A model generated the notes under the pieces. It saw nothing but the letters and a program-made list of their open reading frames with translations. It did no database searches and was not told the origin of the DNA. DNA of 64,000 nt. It comes from Streptococcus downei MFe28 (lineage in GTDB: Bacteria > Bacillota > Bacilli > Lactobacillales > Streptococcaceae). Location: contig NZ_UHFA01000002.1 of the NCBI RefSeq assembly GCF_900459175.1, positions 2,046,001 to 2,110,000 of the forward strand. The letters run 5' to 3'. The position numbers were made by a program, and so were the translations under genes. This document shows positions 7,028 to 15,637 of this stretch, one piece after another (position 1 is the stretch's first letter; each line of letters opens with the position of its first letter).

Positions 7028-7993
7028 TTAAGCGAATTTGCGGGCTAAACTAGCTGCACCGATGATGCCGGCATCATTTCCCAACTCGGCAATCTTAATC
7101 TTTGTTGAGGTCTTAACAGCAGGGAAGGCGAATTGCAGGAAGTATTTTTCGACCCGACTGCGAAGGAATTCACCAGCCGCTGAAACCCCGCCCCCCAGAA
7201 CAATGGAATCTGGATTGAGGGTGTTGCCCAGATTTGCAGTTGCTAGGCCTAGGTAGTAGGCCACCTTTTCGACAACTGAATCCGCAAACTTATCCCCAGC
7301 TGCTGCAGCCTGGAAGATATCCTTGCTGCTGACGCTATCGCCATTATCAATAGCGGCCTTGATTTTCGAATCGCCTTCATAGGCTTCCGCTAGCAAGCGA
7401 GCCAGTCGGACGACACCAGTTGCAGAGGCCACGGTTTCTAAGCAGCCTTTATTACCGCAGGTACACTCAAAACCATCCTGAGGTTGAACATTGATATGGC
7501 CAATTTCACCACCGCCACCAGCAACCCCGTGGATGAGGTTGCCATCAGCGATAATGCCACCACCGACACCAGTTCCGAGGGTCACCAAAATCACGTCAGG
7601 ATTATTGCCACCAGCTCCTGTCCAGGCTTCACCCAAGGCAGCGACATTGGCATCATTGTCAATAGCAAAGGGAATGCCAACCTCCTTTTCAATGACCGAA
7701 CCAACTTCTTGAGTCTTGGCCCAGTTGAGGTTGAAGGCTCCTGTCACGGTCTTTTTATCCCGGTCAACAGCGCCAGGCGAACCCATACCAATACCGATAA
7801 AATCGTCCTTGGTCAAATTGTAGAGTGACAGACGATGTTTGAGGGACTCGACAATATCAGGTACGATGTGCTTGCCTTCTTCCAAGATATTGGTTTCAAT
7901 CGCCCATTTTTCTTGGACATCTCCTTGCGTCGTTAGAATGCCAAACTTGATGGTGGTCCCACCGAGGTCAATTCCCAATAATTTCTTAGCCAT
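7028..7993 (-). CDS. glcK: ROK family glucokinase
   Basis: 321 residues. It phosphorylates glucose at C6 with ATP, feeding free intracellular glucose into glycolysis. Seen: the N-terminal phosphate loop GIDLGGTTIKFG, the DNDANVAALGE sugar-binding Asp motif (about residues 110-120), GTGVGGGII, the ROK signature GEIGHINV, and the zinc cluster CTCGNKGC that separates ROK glucokinases from other kinases. The length is normal. It overlaps the upstream yqgQ gene by eight bases and is followed by the rhodanese-like gene, so it is part of a three-gene operon driven by the promoter in front of yqgQ. Confidence 0.95.
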   Translation of the reverse strand: MAKKLLGIDLGGTTIKFGILTTQGDVQEKWAIETNILEEGKHIVPDIVESLKHRLSLYNLTKDDFIGIGMGSPGAVDRDKKTVTGAFNLNWAKTQEVGSVIEKEVGIPFAIDNDANVAALGEAWTGAGGNNPDVILVTLGTGVGGGIIADGNLIHGVAGGGGEIGHINVQPQDGFECTCGNKGCLETVASATGVVRLARLLAEAYEGDSKIKAAIDNGDSVSSKDIFQAAAAGDKFADSVVEKVAYYLGLATANLGNTLNPDSIVLGGGVSAAGEFLRSRVEKYFLQFAFPAVKTSTKIKIAELGNDAGIIGAASLARKFA

Positions 7994-8210
7994 GATTGTT
8001 ACCTTTCGCTTCTAGTCTTTCTTTTTCCAAGCGATGCTCCCGTCGCAAAATTAACTCCGCTGTCAGATAGTCCTCCTTTTCTAGAAGGCCCGACTGGTAA
8101 AGTCGCTCTAGCTCAATTTTCATCATTTCAATATCGTAGAGCCGCTTGCCCAGATAAACGATTATACCGAAGCGTTTGAGCAACTGCTGAACATCGTACA
8201 AGGTTTTCAT
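7986..8210 (-). CDS. yqgQ: YqgQ family (DUF910) small protein
   Basis: 74 residues starting MKTLYDVQQLLKRFGIIVYLGK, the conserved opening of YqgQ/DUF910 proteins. An in-frame extension to 8279 exists but is not family-like and would lie upstream of the promoter. YqgQ is a small helical protein, often encoded before glucokinase in Firmicutes; a role as a nucleic-acid-binding protein has been suggested from structure but no function is established. The -10 box lies only six bases before this ATG, so the mRNA is probably leaderless or nearly so, which is unusual in streptococci. Confidence 0.85.
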   Translation of the reverse strand: MKTLYDVQQLLKRFGIIVYLGKRLYDIEMMKIELERLYQSGLLEKEDYLTAELILRREHRLEKERLEAKGNNHG

Positions 8211-8216
8211 AAGCAA

Positions 8217-8245
8217 ATTGTAACAAAAAAAGCGAACGCTTTCAA
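8217..8245 (-). promoter_or_regulatory. Promoter of yqgQ-glcK operon, almost abutting the start codon
   Basis: -35 TTGAAA (8240-8245), 17 bases, -10 TACAAT (8217-8222), then six bases and the ATG at 8208-8210. Transcription should start at or within a base or two of the ATG. The spacer holds GAAAGCGTTCGC, which only weakly resembles a CcpA cre site. Confidence 0.7.
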
Positions 8246-8403
8246 GGTCATCAGGAAGCGGTTTCTGAATTTTTCTCAAGTCTGATTTTCTGACAAGTGT
8301 TGAAAGAGGCTTGGTCTAAAAAAGAACGGCCCCAAAGGTCGTCCCTTCCTATTATTTATAAATTGCTCAAGCTATGGTAGCTTCCCTAGCTACTTCACTC
8401 TTG

Positions 8404-8434
8404 CATTTTCAAAATGACGTCGATTTTGAAAATG
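8404..8434. terminator. Perfect hairpin behind dpr
   Basis: Arms CATTTTCAAAAT (8404-8415) and ATTTTGAAAATG (8423-8434) begin eight bases past the dpr stop. There is no clear U-run, so it may stabilise the mRNA 3' end rather than terminate transcription. Confidence 0.5.
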
Positions 8435-8442
8435 TCATGTTT

Positions 8443-8967
8443 TTAATCCAAGCCTGGGGCTTGGCCAAGTTCGGCTTGGAGCATCCAGAGAGTTTTTTCA
8501 ACATCTGCCTGAGCTGCTGTGAAGATGTCATTACTTGGGGCATCGCCTTCTTCATCAGTCACATCAAGGCCGACTTGGTAAAGTTTATCCAAGTAAGTAT
8601 AGACTTCTACCAAGCGACGCAGGTGGTCTTCCATGGATTTGTCCCAAGTCCCCTTTTCCTCAGTCAGGTTGGAATTTTGGTCAAATTCAGCTAGGGTTGA
8701 ATAAGGGTCGCCTCCCAGGGTAATCAACCGTTCGCTGATTTCATCCAAATTAGCATTGAGGGCATCCATGTATTCGTCCATCTTTGGATGCAGATGGAGA
8801 AAACCACGTCCTCGCATATACCAGTGGACTTGGTGAACGATGGAATAAGCCTTGGATAAGTCCGCAACAGCTTGGTTGAGGACAGCCTTGGTCTTGGGAC
8901 GAGAACCTGAAAGATTTTGAGCTCTTTGAGCCTCTTGATTGGCAATTGCCTCTACGGAATTAGACAT
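8443..8967 (-). CDS. dpr: Dps-like peroxide resistance protein Dpr
   Basis: 174 residues of the Dps family, which forms 12-subunit cages that oxidise Fe(II) with peroxide and store the iron, protecting catalase-negative streptococci from Fenton damage. Ferroxidase ligands are visible in HQVHWYMRG (His), HPKMDEYMD (Asp/Glu) and [13 protein letters not shown] (Asp, Glu). The N-terminal 25 residues form the usual flexible tail. It is transcribed alone on the minus strand. A PerR/Fur-type 15-mer about 180 bases upstream in the shared intergenic region fits peroxide control. Confidence 0.93.
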   Translation of the reverse strand: MSNSVEAIANQEAQRAQNLSGSRPKTKAVLNQAVADLSKAYSIVHQVHWYMRGRGFLHLHPKMDEYMDALNANLDEISERLITLGGDPYSTLAEFDQNSNLTEEKGTWDKSMEDHLRRLVEVYTYLDKLYQVGLDVTDEEGDAPSNDIFTAAQADVEKTLWMLQAELGQAPGLD

Positions 8968-9144
8968 AAGAAAACCTCCTTATAATTGAACTTAGGTATG
9001 GTGCCGAATGAAAACATTGACGGTTCTGGAAAGTCGAACGCTCCCTCGCCTCTATTTTCATAGAACATTTCCTAAGCTCTTGATCTATATAAAACAGTCC
9101 CAGAAAGGATTTTTAGGATTGGTCAGTTGACAGATAATTCTTAT

Positions 9145-9159
9145 TTAGAATCATTCTTA
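9145..9159. promoter_or_regulatory. Candidate PerR/Fur box
   Basis: TTAGAATCATTCTTA is a 7-1-7 near-palindrome with one mismatch, close to the PerR consensus (TTANAATNATTNTAA). It lies between dpr (minus) and the prepilin peptidase gene (plus). Confidence 0.55.
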
Positions 9160-9232
9160 TCTACTGACACCCTTATTATAGTCCAAGGTCAACAATTATG
9201 CAACCATTTGAATTATTTTCGGACTAATAAGT

Positions 9233-9889
9233 ATGGAAACACTTTTAATTCTCTTACTAGGAGCCAGTCTAGGCTCCTTTCTGGGTCTGGTGGTCGACCG
9301 CTTCCCAGAAAAATCAATTCTCTGGCCCCGCAGTCATTGCGACTCTTGTGGTCAAACCTTGGCCATTTGGGACTTGATTCCCATTGTCTCGGAAATGGCT
9401 AATGGCTTTCGTTGCCGTTTTTGCAGTGCCAAAATCCCTGTCAGCTATTGCCTTTTAGAAACCGCTTGTGCCCTGGCTTTCTATCTTGGCTGGGTAGGTG
9501 GATTGAGTTGGACACAAGTCTTTTTGGTCATGCTCAGCCTGACCCTCAGCCTCTACGACCTGAAAAATCAAGACTATCCCTTAATCATCATTTTATTGGC
9601 AGGGCTAGTCACACTATTTTTCTGGGGGAGCAATACCACCGCCCTAGTCCTTCTCCTCTTAGGAATTTTAGCGCAAATTCTTCCCTTGGGCATTGGCGAG
9701 GGCGACCTCTACTACCTGGCCCTCTTGGCCTTGACCCTCGACCTGCCTTCCCTGCTCTGGTTGATTCAGTTGGGGAGCCTCCTAGCCATTCTTTTTATCA
9801 TCAGTCACAAAGAAAAAAGAGCAGTTCCTTTCCTGCCCTTCTTGAGTCTAGCTTATCTGGTGGAGTTGGGTTTGATGGAGATGGGGTGA
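9233..9889 (+). CDS. comC: Type IV prepilin peptidase (A24 family), competence type
   Basis: 218 residues, polytopic membrane protein. Peptidase A24 enzymes cleave and methylate prepilin leaders, here probably those of the competence (Com) pseudopilus. Seen: an N-terminal methylase-type domain with two CxxC pairs (CDSCGQ and CRFCSAK, about residues 39-65), a first catalytic Asp in SLYDLKNQDYP, and the second in the GxGD motif GIGEGDLYYLA. Six or more membrane segments follow. I did not find a clear competence cin-box (TACGAATA) upstream. The C-terminus is short but complete. Confidence 0.88.
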   Translation: METLLILLLGASLGSFLGLVVDRFPEKSILWPRSHCDSCGQTLAIWDLIPIVSEMANGFRCRFCSAKIPVSYCLLETACALAFYLGWVGGLSWTQVFLVMLSLTLSLYDLKNQDYPLIIILLAGLVTLFFWGSNTTALVLLLLGILAQILPLGIGEGDLYYLALLALTLDLPSLLWLIQLGSLLAILFIISHKEKRAVPFLPFLSLAYLVELGLMEMG

Positions 9890-9979
9890 GGAGCCTGGTA
9901 TTTGGTTCTTAGAACCAAGATACAAGGTATAATATGGCAAAACAATCATATCATTAACAAGATACTTCAACCCTTTTTA

Positions 9980-10520
9980 TTAGTACTCTTTAAACTCATC
10001 TATGTGATTGCTCATATATTCTGCAAGCCATTCTGTACCATAAGCAATCTCGAATGCCTCCAATAAAATTGATATATTAATATTAAAATTGTAACCCTTC
10101 AAATCATTAAGGAGCCCTTTAGGAGATGAAATATTTGCTAAACGAATAATCTCACCAATATCCTGTCAATCCCGATTTCTTCCACTTTCCATTTTCATTC
10201 CTACTATGTAAATAAGAGTCGGAATTAAGACCTTGAGATTAGAAAAATTGTAGATGACTTTGCAAGCTGATTTTGGCGGTACCTTATTCAGATTGGATAC
10301 AGAGTTGTTCAACCAAAGTTCATCTGGCTCATTGACGCCAAACTTGTCACCCACCTGTTTTATAATGCTTAAAATCTTAGTATTCTCCTGGTAGAAGGCA
10401 TCAACATCTTGTGTTCCGCGTAAATTATAATACTCTAGGACAAAACCTCCAACACCGATAACTTCTAGAGTAATATCCTCCTTCTTCATTTAAAGCTTCA
10501 AATAAGGTCTTTTTATCCAT
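9980..10520 (-). pseudogene. DUF6036-type nucleotidyltransferase, broken by a frameshift and a TGA
   Basis: The original start is the ATG at 10518-10520 (MDKKTLFEALNE), overlapping the stop of the upstream gene as ATGGATAA. After about 12 codons the frame shifts into one reading DITLEVIGVGGFVLEYYNLRGTQDVDAF, the Gly-Gly and DxD core of a minimal nucleotidyltransferase fold of the DUF6036 kind. An in-frame TGA at 10166-10168 (RD-stop-QDIGEIIRLANIS) then interrupts it, and the frame stays open to the TAA at 9980-9982. Both lesions would abolish the full protein, although a 107-residue fragment starting at 10489 could be made. Such enzymes are often paired with a small partner in toxin-antitoxin-like units. 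Confidence 0.75.
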
Positions 10521-10800
10521 ATTTCCCCTCTCTGTAAAGCTGTAGAATATCTCTTGAGGTTGACTTCCTATTAGCATTCAGCACATGTTCCCTTGTATAG
10601 GTTCCTTCTGTCATAGCATCATGAAGAGTCACTTTTTGAAAAGGGCTGAGTTGGTGACTATTGAGGAGTTCTTCAACATCTTTTGGGCTTAATTTTGTAT
10701 CACTGTCTTGAATTACCTTGTACAGGTATCTAAACCACAAGTCCCCATCACCTTGAGATTCTCTGCTTGCCTTAATCATGTAATCATACCAAGCTGTCAT
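10513..10800 (-). CDS. Small protein of unknown function, partner of the DUF6036 gene
   Basis: 95 residues, acidic-to-neutral and helical, with no membrane segment. AAGGAGG lies ten bases before the ATG, and there is a good promoter. Its stop codon overlaps the start of the nucleotidyltransferase gene (ATGGATAA), so the two were translationally coupled. I do not recognise the family. The internal part (SPKDVEELLNSHQLSPFQK and DAMTEGTYTREHVLNANRK) looks like a small helical domain. Position suggests it is the companion of the nucleotidyltransferase, either an antitoxin-like or a substrate-recognition subunit; this is inference from context only. Confidence 0.6.
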   Translation of the reverse strand: MTAWYDYMIKASRESQGDGDLWFRYLYKVIQDSDTKLSPKDVEELLNSHQLSPFQKVTLHDAMTEGTYTREHVLNANRKSTSRDILQLYREGKYG

Positions 10801-10837
10801 CAGGTTTTTCCTCCTTTTTCAACTGTCCTTTAAGTTC

Positions 10838-10866
10838 ATTATAGCCTATCAAACCCCTTATTTCAA
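10838..10866 (-). promoter_or_regulatory. Promoter of the DUF6036 gene pair
   Basis: -35 TTGAAA (10861-10866), 17-base spacer, consensus -10 TATAAT (10838-10843), about 40 bases before the start codon. The promoter is intact although the second gene is broken. Confidence 0.75.
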
Positions 10867-10934
10867 TTTCTCACTTGGTTTATAAAGAGAATAGAATTTA
10901 GCCCATAAAAATTTACTCCTCAATTGAATTTGCT

Positions 10935-11777
10935 CTAATCCTCCTCACTCATCTTCTTCATCCAGCTTGGAATTTCCTGGCTGATACGGGTTGGGAGGAC
11001 AACATAAGCATCTTGGGCTAGGTCGTCGGCGATGGCTGAATGGAGGTAACTAGCTCCTGCCACGCTCTTAAAGAGGTCTTCCCTAAACTGGGCGACAAAG
11101 CCCGTAATCATACCTGCTAGGGTATCGCCCATGCCACCGGTTGCCTGATAAGGACCCCCGACTGTCAATTGAGCGACTTGGCCAGTCTGGTCATAGATTG
11201 TCGTTTGATGGGACTTGGCCACTAGGATGGTTTGGCTGGGAAAGTGGGCCAGAGCTTCCCTAGCATTTTCTTGATTCTGTTGGGAAATTTCGATACCTGA
11301 GAGGCGCTCCCATTCCTTTTGATGAGGGGTTAGGACTATTTTTTGCGTAGGCCAGCTAATTTGGTCTTTTTTGGCCAGTAAATCTAGGGCTGAGCCATCA
11401 ATAATCAGGGTTTGATTTGCTTGCACTTGACTCAAAACTAGATCCAAGCCTTTCTGTGCCAGAGGGGAATCTCCCAGTCCTGGGCCAATCAGGATGACAT
11501 GGCTGGAATGAATTTGCTGAGTTAAGAGGGCCTGATCAGCTAGGTCAAAGGCCATGGCTTCCGGCAGATGACTATGCAGGGCTGGGATATTGGCAGGGGC
11601 ACTAGCCACCGTCACCAAACCAGCTCCGCTATTGACCGTCGCTAGGGCAGCCATAATAATGGCACCACCATAGGGGTAGAGGCCACCAATGAGGAGGGCA
11701 CGCCCAAAAGTCCCCTTATGACTCTTAAGGGGACGGGGCTGGATAAGATTTTTAAGGACTTTTTCATCAATCATCAT
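10935..11777 (-). CDS. nnrD: ADP/ATP-dependent NAD(P)H-hydrate dehydratase
   Basis: 280 residues of the YjeF C-terminal / ribokinase-like family. It converts the damaged S-form NAD(P)HX hydrates back to NAD(P)H using ADP or ATP. Seen: [22 protein letters not shown] near the N-terminus, [21 protein letters not shown], and the C-terminal [20 protein letters not shown] with the catalytic Asp in GxGD. The separate epimerase (NnrE) domain is absent, so this is the single-domain form. The start overlaps the folD stop by four bases (ATGA), so both belong to one operon. Confidence 0.92.
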   Translation of the reverse strand: MMIDEKVLKNLIQPRPLKSHKGTFGRALLIGGLYPYGGAIIMAALATVNSGAGLVTVASAPANIPALHSHLPEAMAFDLADQALLTQQIHSSHVILIGPGLGDSPLAQKGLDLVLSQVQANQTLIIDGSALDLLAKKDQISWPTQKIVLTPHQKEWERLSGIEISQQNQENAREALAHFPSQTILVAKSHQTTIYDQTGQVAQLTVGGPYQATGGMGDTLAGMITGFVAQFREDLFKSVAGASYLHSAIADDLAQDAYVVLPTRISQEIPSWMKKMSEED

Positions 11778-12631
11778 AAGCTCACACTTCTCAGGGCTGC
11801 TTGATAGGTTTGTTCCAGGAGCATGGTGATGGTCATAGGGCCAACACCACCGGGAACAGGCGTAATGAGACTGGCCAGTTGAGCCACTTCGTCGAACTTG
11901 ACATCACCAATCAGCTTGCCATCATCATCACGGTTCATACCGACATCAATCACGACTGCCCCTTCTTTGACATAATCCTTAGTCACAAAATTTCTCTGAC
12001 CGATTGCAACAATCAGGAGATTGGCCCGCTTACAAACCCGATCCAGATGACGGGTGCGAGAGTGGGTCAGGGTGACGGTCGCATTCTTGTCCAGGAGCAA
12101 TTGGGCCATAGGCTTGCCGACAATATTAGAACGACCAACGATGACGGCATTCTTGCCTTCTAGGTCAACCTCATACTCCCTCAGCATTTCCATGATGCCA
12201 GCTGGCGTGCAGGGAACCATGAGAGGACGGCCTGACCAGAGGTGGCCGGTGTTCATGGGGTGAAAACCATCGACATCCTTCTTGGGGTCAATGGCCAAAA
12301 TGACCCTCTTGTCGTTAATATGGCTAGGGAGGGGCAACTGGACCAGAATCCCATGGAAGGCTGGATCCTGATTATACTTCTCAATAAGAGCCAGCAACTC
12401 CTCCTGGCTGATACTATCCGATAGGCGGACGGTTTCGCTGGTGAAGCCAGCAGCTAGAGCAGAGCGCTCCTTATTGCGGACATAAACCTGGCTAGCAGGA
12501 TTATCACCGACCAGAATAACCACCAGACCTGGAACGATTCCATGCTGGTCTTTTAGCTGGGCTACTTTTTCTGCCAACTGGCCCTGCATTTTCTTGGCCA
12601 GAGCCTTGCCATCAATGATCTTTGCTGTCAT
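11774..12631 (-). CDS. folD: Methylenetetrahydrofolate dehydrogenase / cyclohydrolase
   Basis: 285 residues, bifunctional folate one-carbon enzyme: it oxidises 5,10-methylene-THF with NADP and hydrolyses the product to 10-formyl-THF for purine and formyl-Met synthesis. The start is set at [15 protein letters not shown], with GGGAG about seven bases upstream, rather than four codons earlier. Motifs are [14 protein letters not shown] (catalytic Lys), [12 protein letters not shown], the Rossmann segment [16 protein letters not shown] and the C-terminal [11 protein letters not shown] signature. Normal length. It is the first gene of a folD-nnrD pair. Confidence 0.96.
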   Translation of the reverse strand: MTAKIIDGKALAKKMQGQLAEKVAQLKDQHGIVPGLVVILVGDNPASQVYVRNKERSALAAGFTSETVRLSDSISQEELLALIEKYNQDPAFHGILVQLPLPSHINDKRVILAIDPKKDVDGFHPMNTGHLWSGRPLMVPCTPAGIMEMLREYEVDLEGKNAVIVGRSNIVGKPMAQLLLDKNATVTLTHSRTRHLDRVCKRANLLIVAIGQRNFVTKDYVKEGAVVIDVGMNRDDDGKLIGDVKFDEVAQLASLITPVPGGVGPMTITMLLEQTYQAALRSVSL

Positions 12632-12916
12632 GCTTACTCCCAATTAGTTTTCTTGCCTGAACAGGCTAGTTTTTGTCTAATCTTCTTGAAAAGCTAGAGT
12701 TAAATCTTGAGTCCCTTGGCTTTTAGTGCCTAGTCTCAGACTACCTTCATCCACTGGACGAAAGTCCCCAAATTCTTGCTCCCATTATAGCAAAAAACCA
12801 CCCCTTTTGGAATGGCTTTCTCATGGGTGCCTGATGGCCCAAAGAATATCTTGGATAGGTAGACTAGGAGTGACCTCAATTCCCTGCAACCATCAAGCTT
12901 TCTAGTCTATGACCAA

Positions 12917-13063
12917 CTAGCTGAGTTTCTGGTGCTTGTGCATTTCTTCTTTGACGGGGCAGGCACAATCGCAGTCCCCACAGGAACCCTTTTGTTTAAT
13001 ATAATGGCGCAGACCTGCGATGACAGCCAGAGCAATCAGACCTGCAATAATATAGGTTGACAT
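12917..13063 (-). CDS. FeoB-associated Cys-rich small membrane protein
   Basis: 48 residues: MSTYIIAGLIALAVIAGLRHYIK forms one membrane helix, then the cysteine cluster GSCGDCDCACP (four Cys) and a charged tail with two His. This is the FeoB-associated Cys-rich membrane protein family, small proteins thought to assist ferrous iron passage through FeoB. AGGAGA precedes the ATG. It is the third Feo component on the same strand as feoA and feoB, but it is separated from feoB by a 400-base composite repeat, which may have split a once tighter operon. Confidence 0.85.
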   Translation of the reverse strand: MSTYIIAGLIALAVIAGLRHYIKQKGSCGDCDCACPVKEEMHKHQKLS

Positions 13064-13117
13064 GGTTTACATCTCCTTTTTATACTCTTCGAAAATCAAA
13101 ATTTATCCACGGATAAA

Positions 13118-13214
13118 GTCACTCTATGATTTCTCATTAGAGTGACTACGAAAACTACGATTGTAGTTTTCTATATCCCTGGCTAACTCTGTATAAACTG
13201 TGGCAACGACAGTT
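13118..13214 (-). repeat. Three-hairpin unit A1
   Basis: Read on the minus strand: hairpin 1 AACTGT/ACAGTT (13196-13214, outer pairs decayed), linker GAGTTAGCCAGGGATATA, hairpin 2 GAAAACTAC/GTAGTTTTC (13150-13171), GTA, hairpin 3 GTCACTCTA/TAGAGTGAC (13118-13146), then TTTATCCGTGG. It is the close relative of unit B at 59938-60037. Confidence 0.75.
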
Positions 13215-13340
13215 CCTACCTCGCGTCGCGTCGTTAACTCACCTTGCTGTACTTACTGAGGAAAGCAAAGCTTTCCCTATTTCCAACCTCAAAAGGTCTA
13301 CCAGACCTTTTGAGCTATCTACAGTTCGTGCGATGCAGAG

Positions 13341-13442
13341 CAAAGTTGGTCGATTTCACCAACTTTGTGAGGTTAGTAAGGGAGCTAGGCAATCGCTATG
13401 GAGATTGCCGTTGGACATCAGTCACTTTAGTGACTTGATGTC
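13341..13442 (+). repeat. Three-hairpin unit A2
   Basis: Hairpin 1 CAAAGTTGGT/ACCAACTTTG (13341-13367), linker TGAGGTTAGTAAGGGAGCTA, hairpin 2 GGCAATC/GATTGCC (13388-13409), GTTG, hairpin 3 GACATCA-GTCAC/GTGAC-TGATGTC (13414-13442). Same order and linker as the other units, but different stem sequences. It is oriented opposite to A1 within one element. Confidence 0.75.
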
Positions 13443-13482
13443 ATTACTCCTTGCCTCGGCTAATCTCGATTTTCATTGAGTA

Positions 13483-15636
13483 TTAAGTTCGATCAGCCAA
13501 GGGAAGGTTGTCTAAGCTAATGACTTCTTCCTTGATTTGGCGTGGTTTTCTCAAGATAAAGTAGAGCATGAGCCCAATAATCAAGAAGGCTAGGCCTGTC
13601 CACAGGCTAAAGGCTTGATCGTAGAGAAAGACTAGCCCTAACTGGTAGATAACCAGACTGACCAAGTAGGCTAGGCCTGTTTGAAAGCCAATGGCCAAGA
13701 GGGTCCACTTGAGATTGCCCATTTCCCGGCGTATGGTTCCGATGGCCGCAAAACAAGGGGCACAAAGGAGGTTGAAGGTCAAAAAGGAATAGGCCGCCAG
13801 GGCTGTATAGTCCCCTTGGAGGCTGGTCCAGAGAGCCTTGCTGGTTTCCGTCGCGTCTGGATTGTGGTAGAGAATCCCAAAGGTAGCCACCACGGTTTCC
13901 TTGGCCGCAAGACCTGTCAGAGCTGCCACAGTCGCCTTCCAGTTCCCAAAGCCCAGGGGTGTGAAAATCCAGGCTAGGAGACGGCCGAGACTGGCCAAGA
14001 TACTCTGGTCCGTTTCGACCGCTTGGAAGGTGAAATTGTAGGAAGACAGGAACCAAATCAGAACCGTCAAGCTAAAAATAATGGTCCCAGCCCTCTTGAC
14101 AAAGCTCAGAGCCTTGCCAGTTGCGTACCGCAGAACCGCTCTAGCCTTAGGCAGATGGTAACTAGGTAGCTCCATAATGAAGGGACTGGTGTAGCCACCT
14201 AGGAAAGAAGTCTTCTTGAGGGAAATTCCCGAAAAGATGATGGCCAGCATTCCCATAAAGTAGGTGCTTGGAGCCACCCAGGGACTGTCGGGAAAGAAGG
14301 CCCCTGCAATCAGAGCGATGATGGACAATTTAGCCGAGCAAGGCATGAAGGTCGTTGTCATAATCGTAATCCTGCGGTCCCGCTCATTTTCAATGGTCCG
14401 ACTGGCCATAATACCTGGCACCCCACAGCCTGTTGAAATCAACATGGGAATAAAGGATTTACCCGAAAGGCCAAAACGCCTGAAAATGCGATCCATGACA
14501 AAGGCAATTCGGCTCATATAGCCGATATCTTCCAGAATGCCCAGACAGACAAAGAGGACAAAAATCTGAGGCAGAAAACCTAGTACCGTTCCGACACCAG
14601 CAACAATCCCATTGACAATCAGGGATTGGAGCCAGTCTGCCACATGCAGGTCTTGAAGGAATTGGGTCACAAGATCAGGGATATATTGGCCAAAGAGAAC
14701 ATCATTGACCCAATCTGTCCCCATGGTACCCACCGTCTGAATGGAGAGGTAGTAAACCAGGAACATGACCAGAGCAAAGATTGGCAGGGCCAAAATGCGA
14801 TTGGTGACAATCTTATCAATCTTGTCCGACAGGGTCATTTTGATGTCATCATCTTGACTCTGAGCCATTTGACAAACGCGTTCGATAAAGGCATAGCGCT
14901 GGTTGACCACGATAGTCTCTGAATCCTCGGTGAAGATTTCCTCGGTAATCTTGATGATGTCGTCAATCTCTAACTTTTGAAAAGGAGAAAGGTTGACTTC
15001 GGAAGTGATCAATTTATCTCGTTCAAAAAGTTTAATGGCATAGAAGCGATTGGAGCGCTGGGGAACCGTTTGCCCCAGTACTTGGATAATCTGAGCCAGG
15101 GCCGCTTCAAACTTGTCATCATAGGTCGGATACTGGATGTCATCCACCCTAGCTTTGGTTGTTTGGCTGGCCTTCTTAATAGCTTTGTCCACACCTGTAT
15201 TTTTTAGAGCGCTGGTAGCAATAACCGGCAGGCCTAACTGGTAGGCAAGCTTCTCGCTATTAATAGTCCTACCTTGGCTTTTGAGTACATCGCTCATATT
15301 GAGCGCTAGAGTGACTGGAAGGCCCGTTTCAATCAGTTGGGTAGTCAGATAGAGATTGCGCTCCAGATTTGTGGCATCCACGACATTTAAAATAGCATCG
15401 GCATGGTTGCTTAAGAGATAATCCCTAGCGATCTTTTCTTCTGGACTATAGGGCGAAAGGGAATAGATCCCTGGCAGGTCTTGGACGTTGACCCCTGGCA
15501 ATGTTTTCACCTGACCGCTCTTTCGCTCAACGGTAACGCCGGGCCAATTTCCCACATGCTGAGTGGTCCCCGTCAAGAGGTTAAAGAGACTGGTCTTACC
15601 GCTGTTGGGATTACCAATAAGGGCAATTTCTGTCAT
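13483..15636 (-). CDS. feoB: Ferrous iron transport GTPase-permease FeoB
   Basis: 717 residues. It imports Fe(II) across the membrane. The start is MTEIALIGNPNSGKT, preceded by AGGAGGATTAGT; the longer frame is rejected. The N-terminal G domain shows GNPNSGKTSLFN (G1), DLPGIYSL (G3) and NMSD (G4). The FeoB core follows, with two gate regions containing GYMSRIAFVMD and PCSAK, and about eight membrane segments to a hydrophobic C-terminus. feoA ends one base before the start. A BOX-like repeat abuts the stop codon, and the small Cys-rich partner lies beyond it. Confidence 0.96.
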   Translation of the reverse strand: MTEIALIGNPNSGKTSLFNLLTGTTQHVGNWPGVTVERKSGQVKTLPGVNVQDLPGIYSLSPYSPEEKIARDYLLSNHADAILNVVDATNLERNLYLTTQLIETGLPVTLALNMSDVLKSQGRTINSEKLAYQLGLPVIATSALKNTGVDKAIKKASQTTKARVDDIQYPTYDDKFEAALAQIIQVLGQTVPQRSNRFYAIKLFERDKLITSEVNLSPFQKLEIDDIIKITEEIFTEDSETIVVNQRYAFIERVCQMAQSQDDDIKMTLSDKIDKIVTNRILALPIFALVMFLVYYLSIQTVGTMGTDWVNDVLFGQYIPDLVTQFLQDLHVADWLQSLIVNGIVAGVGTVLGFLPQIFVLFVCLGILEDIGYMSRIAFVMDRIFRRFGLSGKSFIPMLISTGCGVPGIMASRTIENERDRRITIMTTTFMPCSAKLSIIALIAGAFFPDSPWVAPSTYFMGMLAIIFSGISLKKTSFLGGYTSPFIMELPSYHLPKARAVLRYATGKALSFVKRAGTIIFSLTVLIWFLSSYNFTFQAVETDQSILASLGRLLAWIFTPLGFGNWKATVAALTGLAAKETVVATFGILYHNPDATETSKALWTSLQGDYTALAAYSFLTFNLLCAPCFAAIGTIRREMGNLKWTLLAIGFQTGLAYLVSLVIYQLGLVFLYDQAFSLWTGLAFLIIGLMLYFILRKPRQIKEEVISLDNLPLADRT

Positions 15637-15637
15637 A

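Larger units (their letters stand above)
13081..13482. repeat. Composite BOX-like element carrying several hairpin modules
   Basis: The element starts TACTCTTCGAAAATC (13083) and ends GATTTTCATTGAGTA (13468-13482), the same ends as pneumococcal BOX elements. Inside are two three-hairpin units (13118-13214 and 13341-13442), a GGAAAGC/GCTTTCC hairpin (13260-13276) and a long CTCAAAAGGTCT/AGACCTTTTGAG hairpin (13288-13314). The central part from about 13230 to 13325 is shared almost word for word with the element at 43084-43242. One end abuts the stop codon of feoB. Confidence 0.8.

Noticed and set aside
8223..8245. CcpA cre site in the glcK promoter
   Set aside because: GAAAGCGTTCGC has three or more mismatches to the cre consensus in its right half.
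8310..8345. Rho-independent terminator past dpr
   Set aside because: The GAACGGCCCC...GGTCGTCCC stem pairs poorly despite the adjacent A/T run.
9200..9232. Competence cin-box before the prepilin peptidase gene
   Set aside because: No TACGAATA-type sequence found; TTCGGACTAATA is too different.
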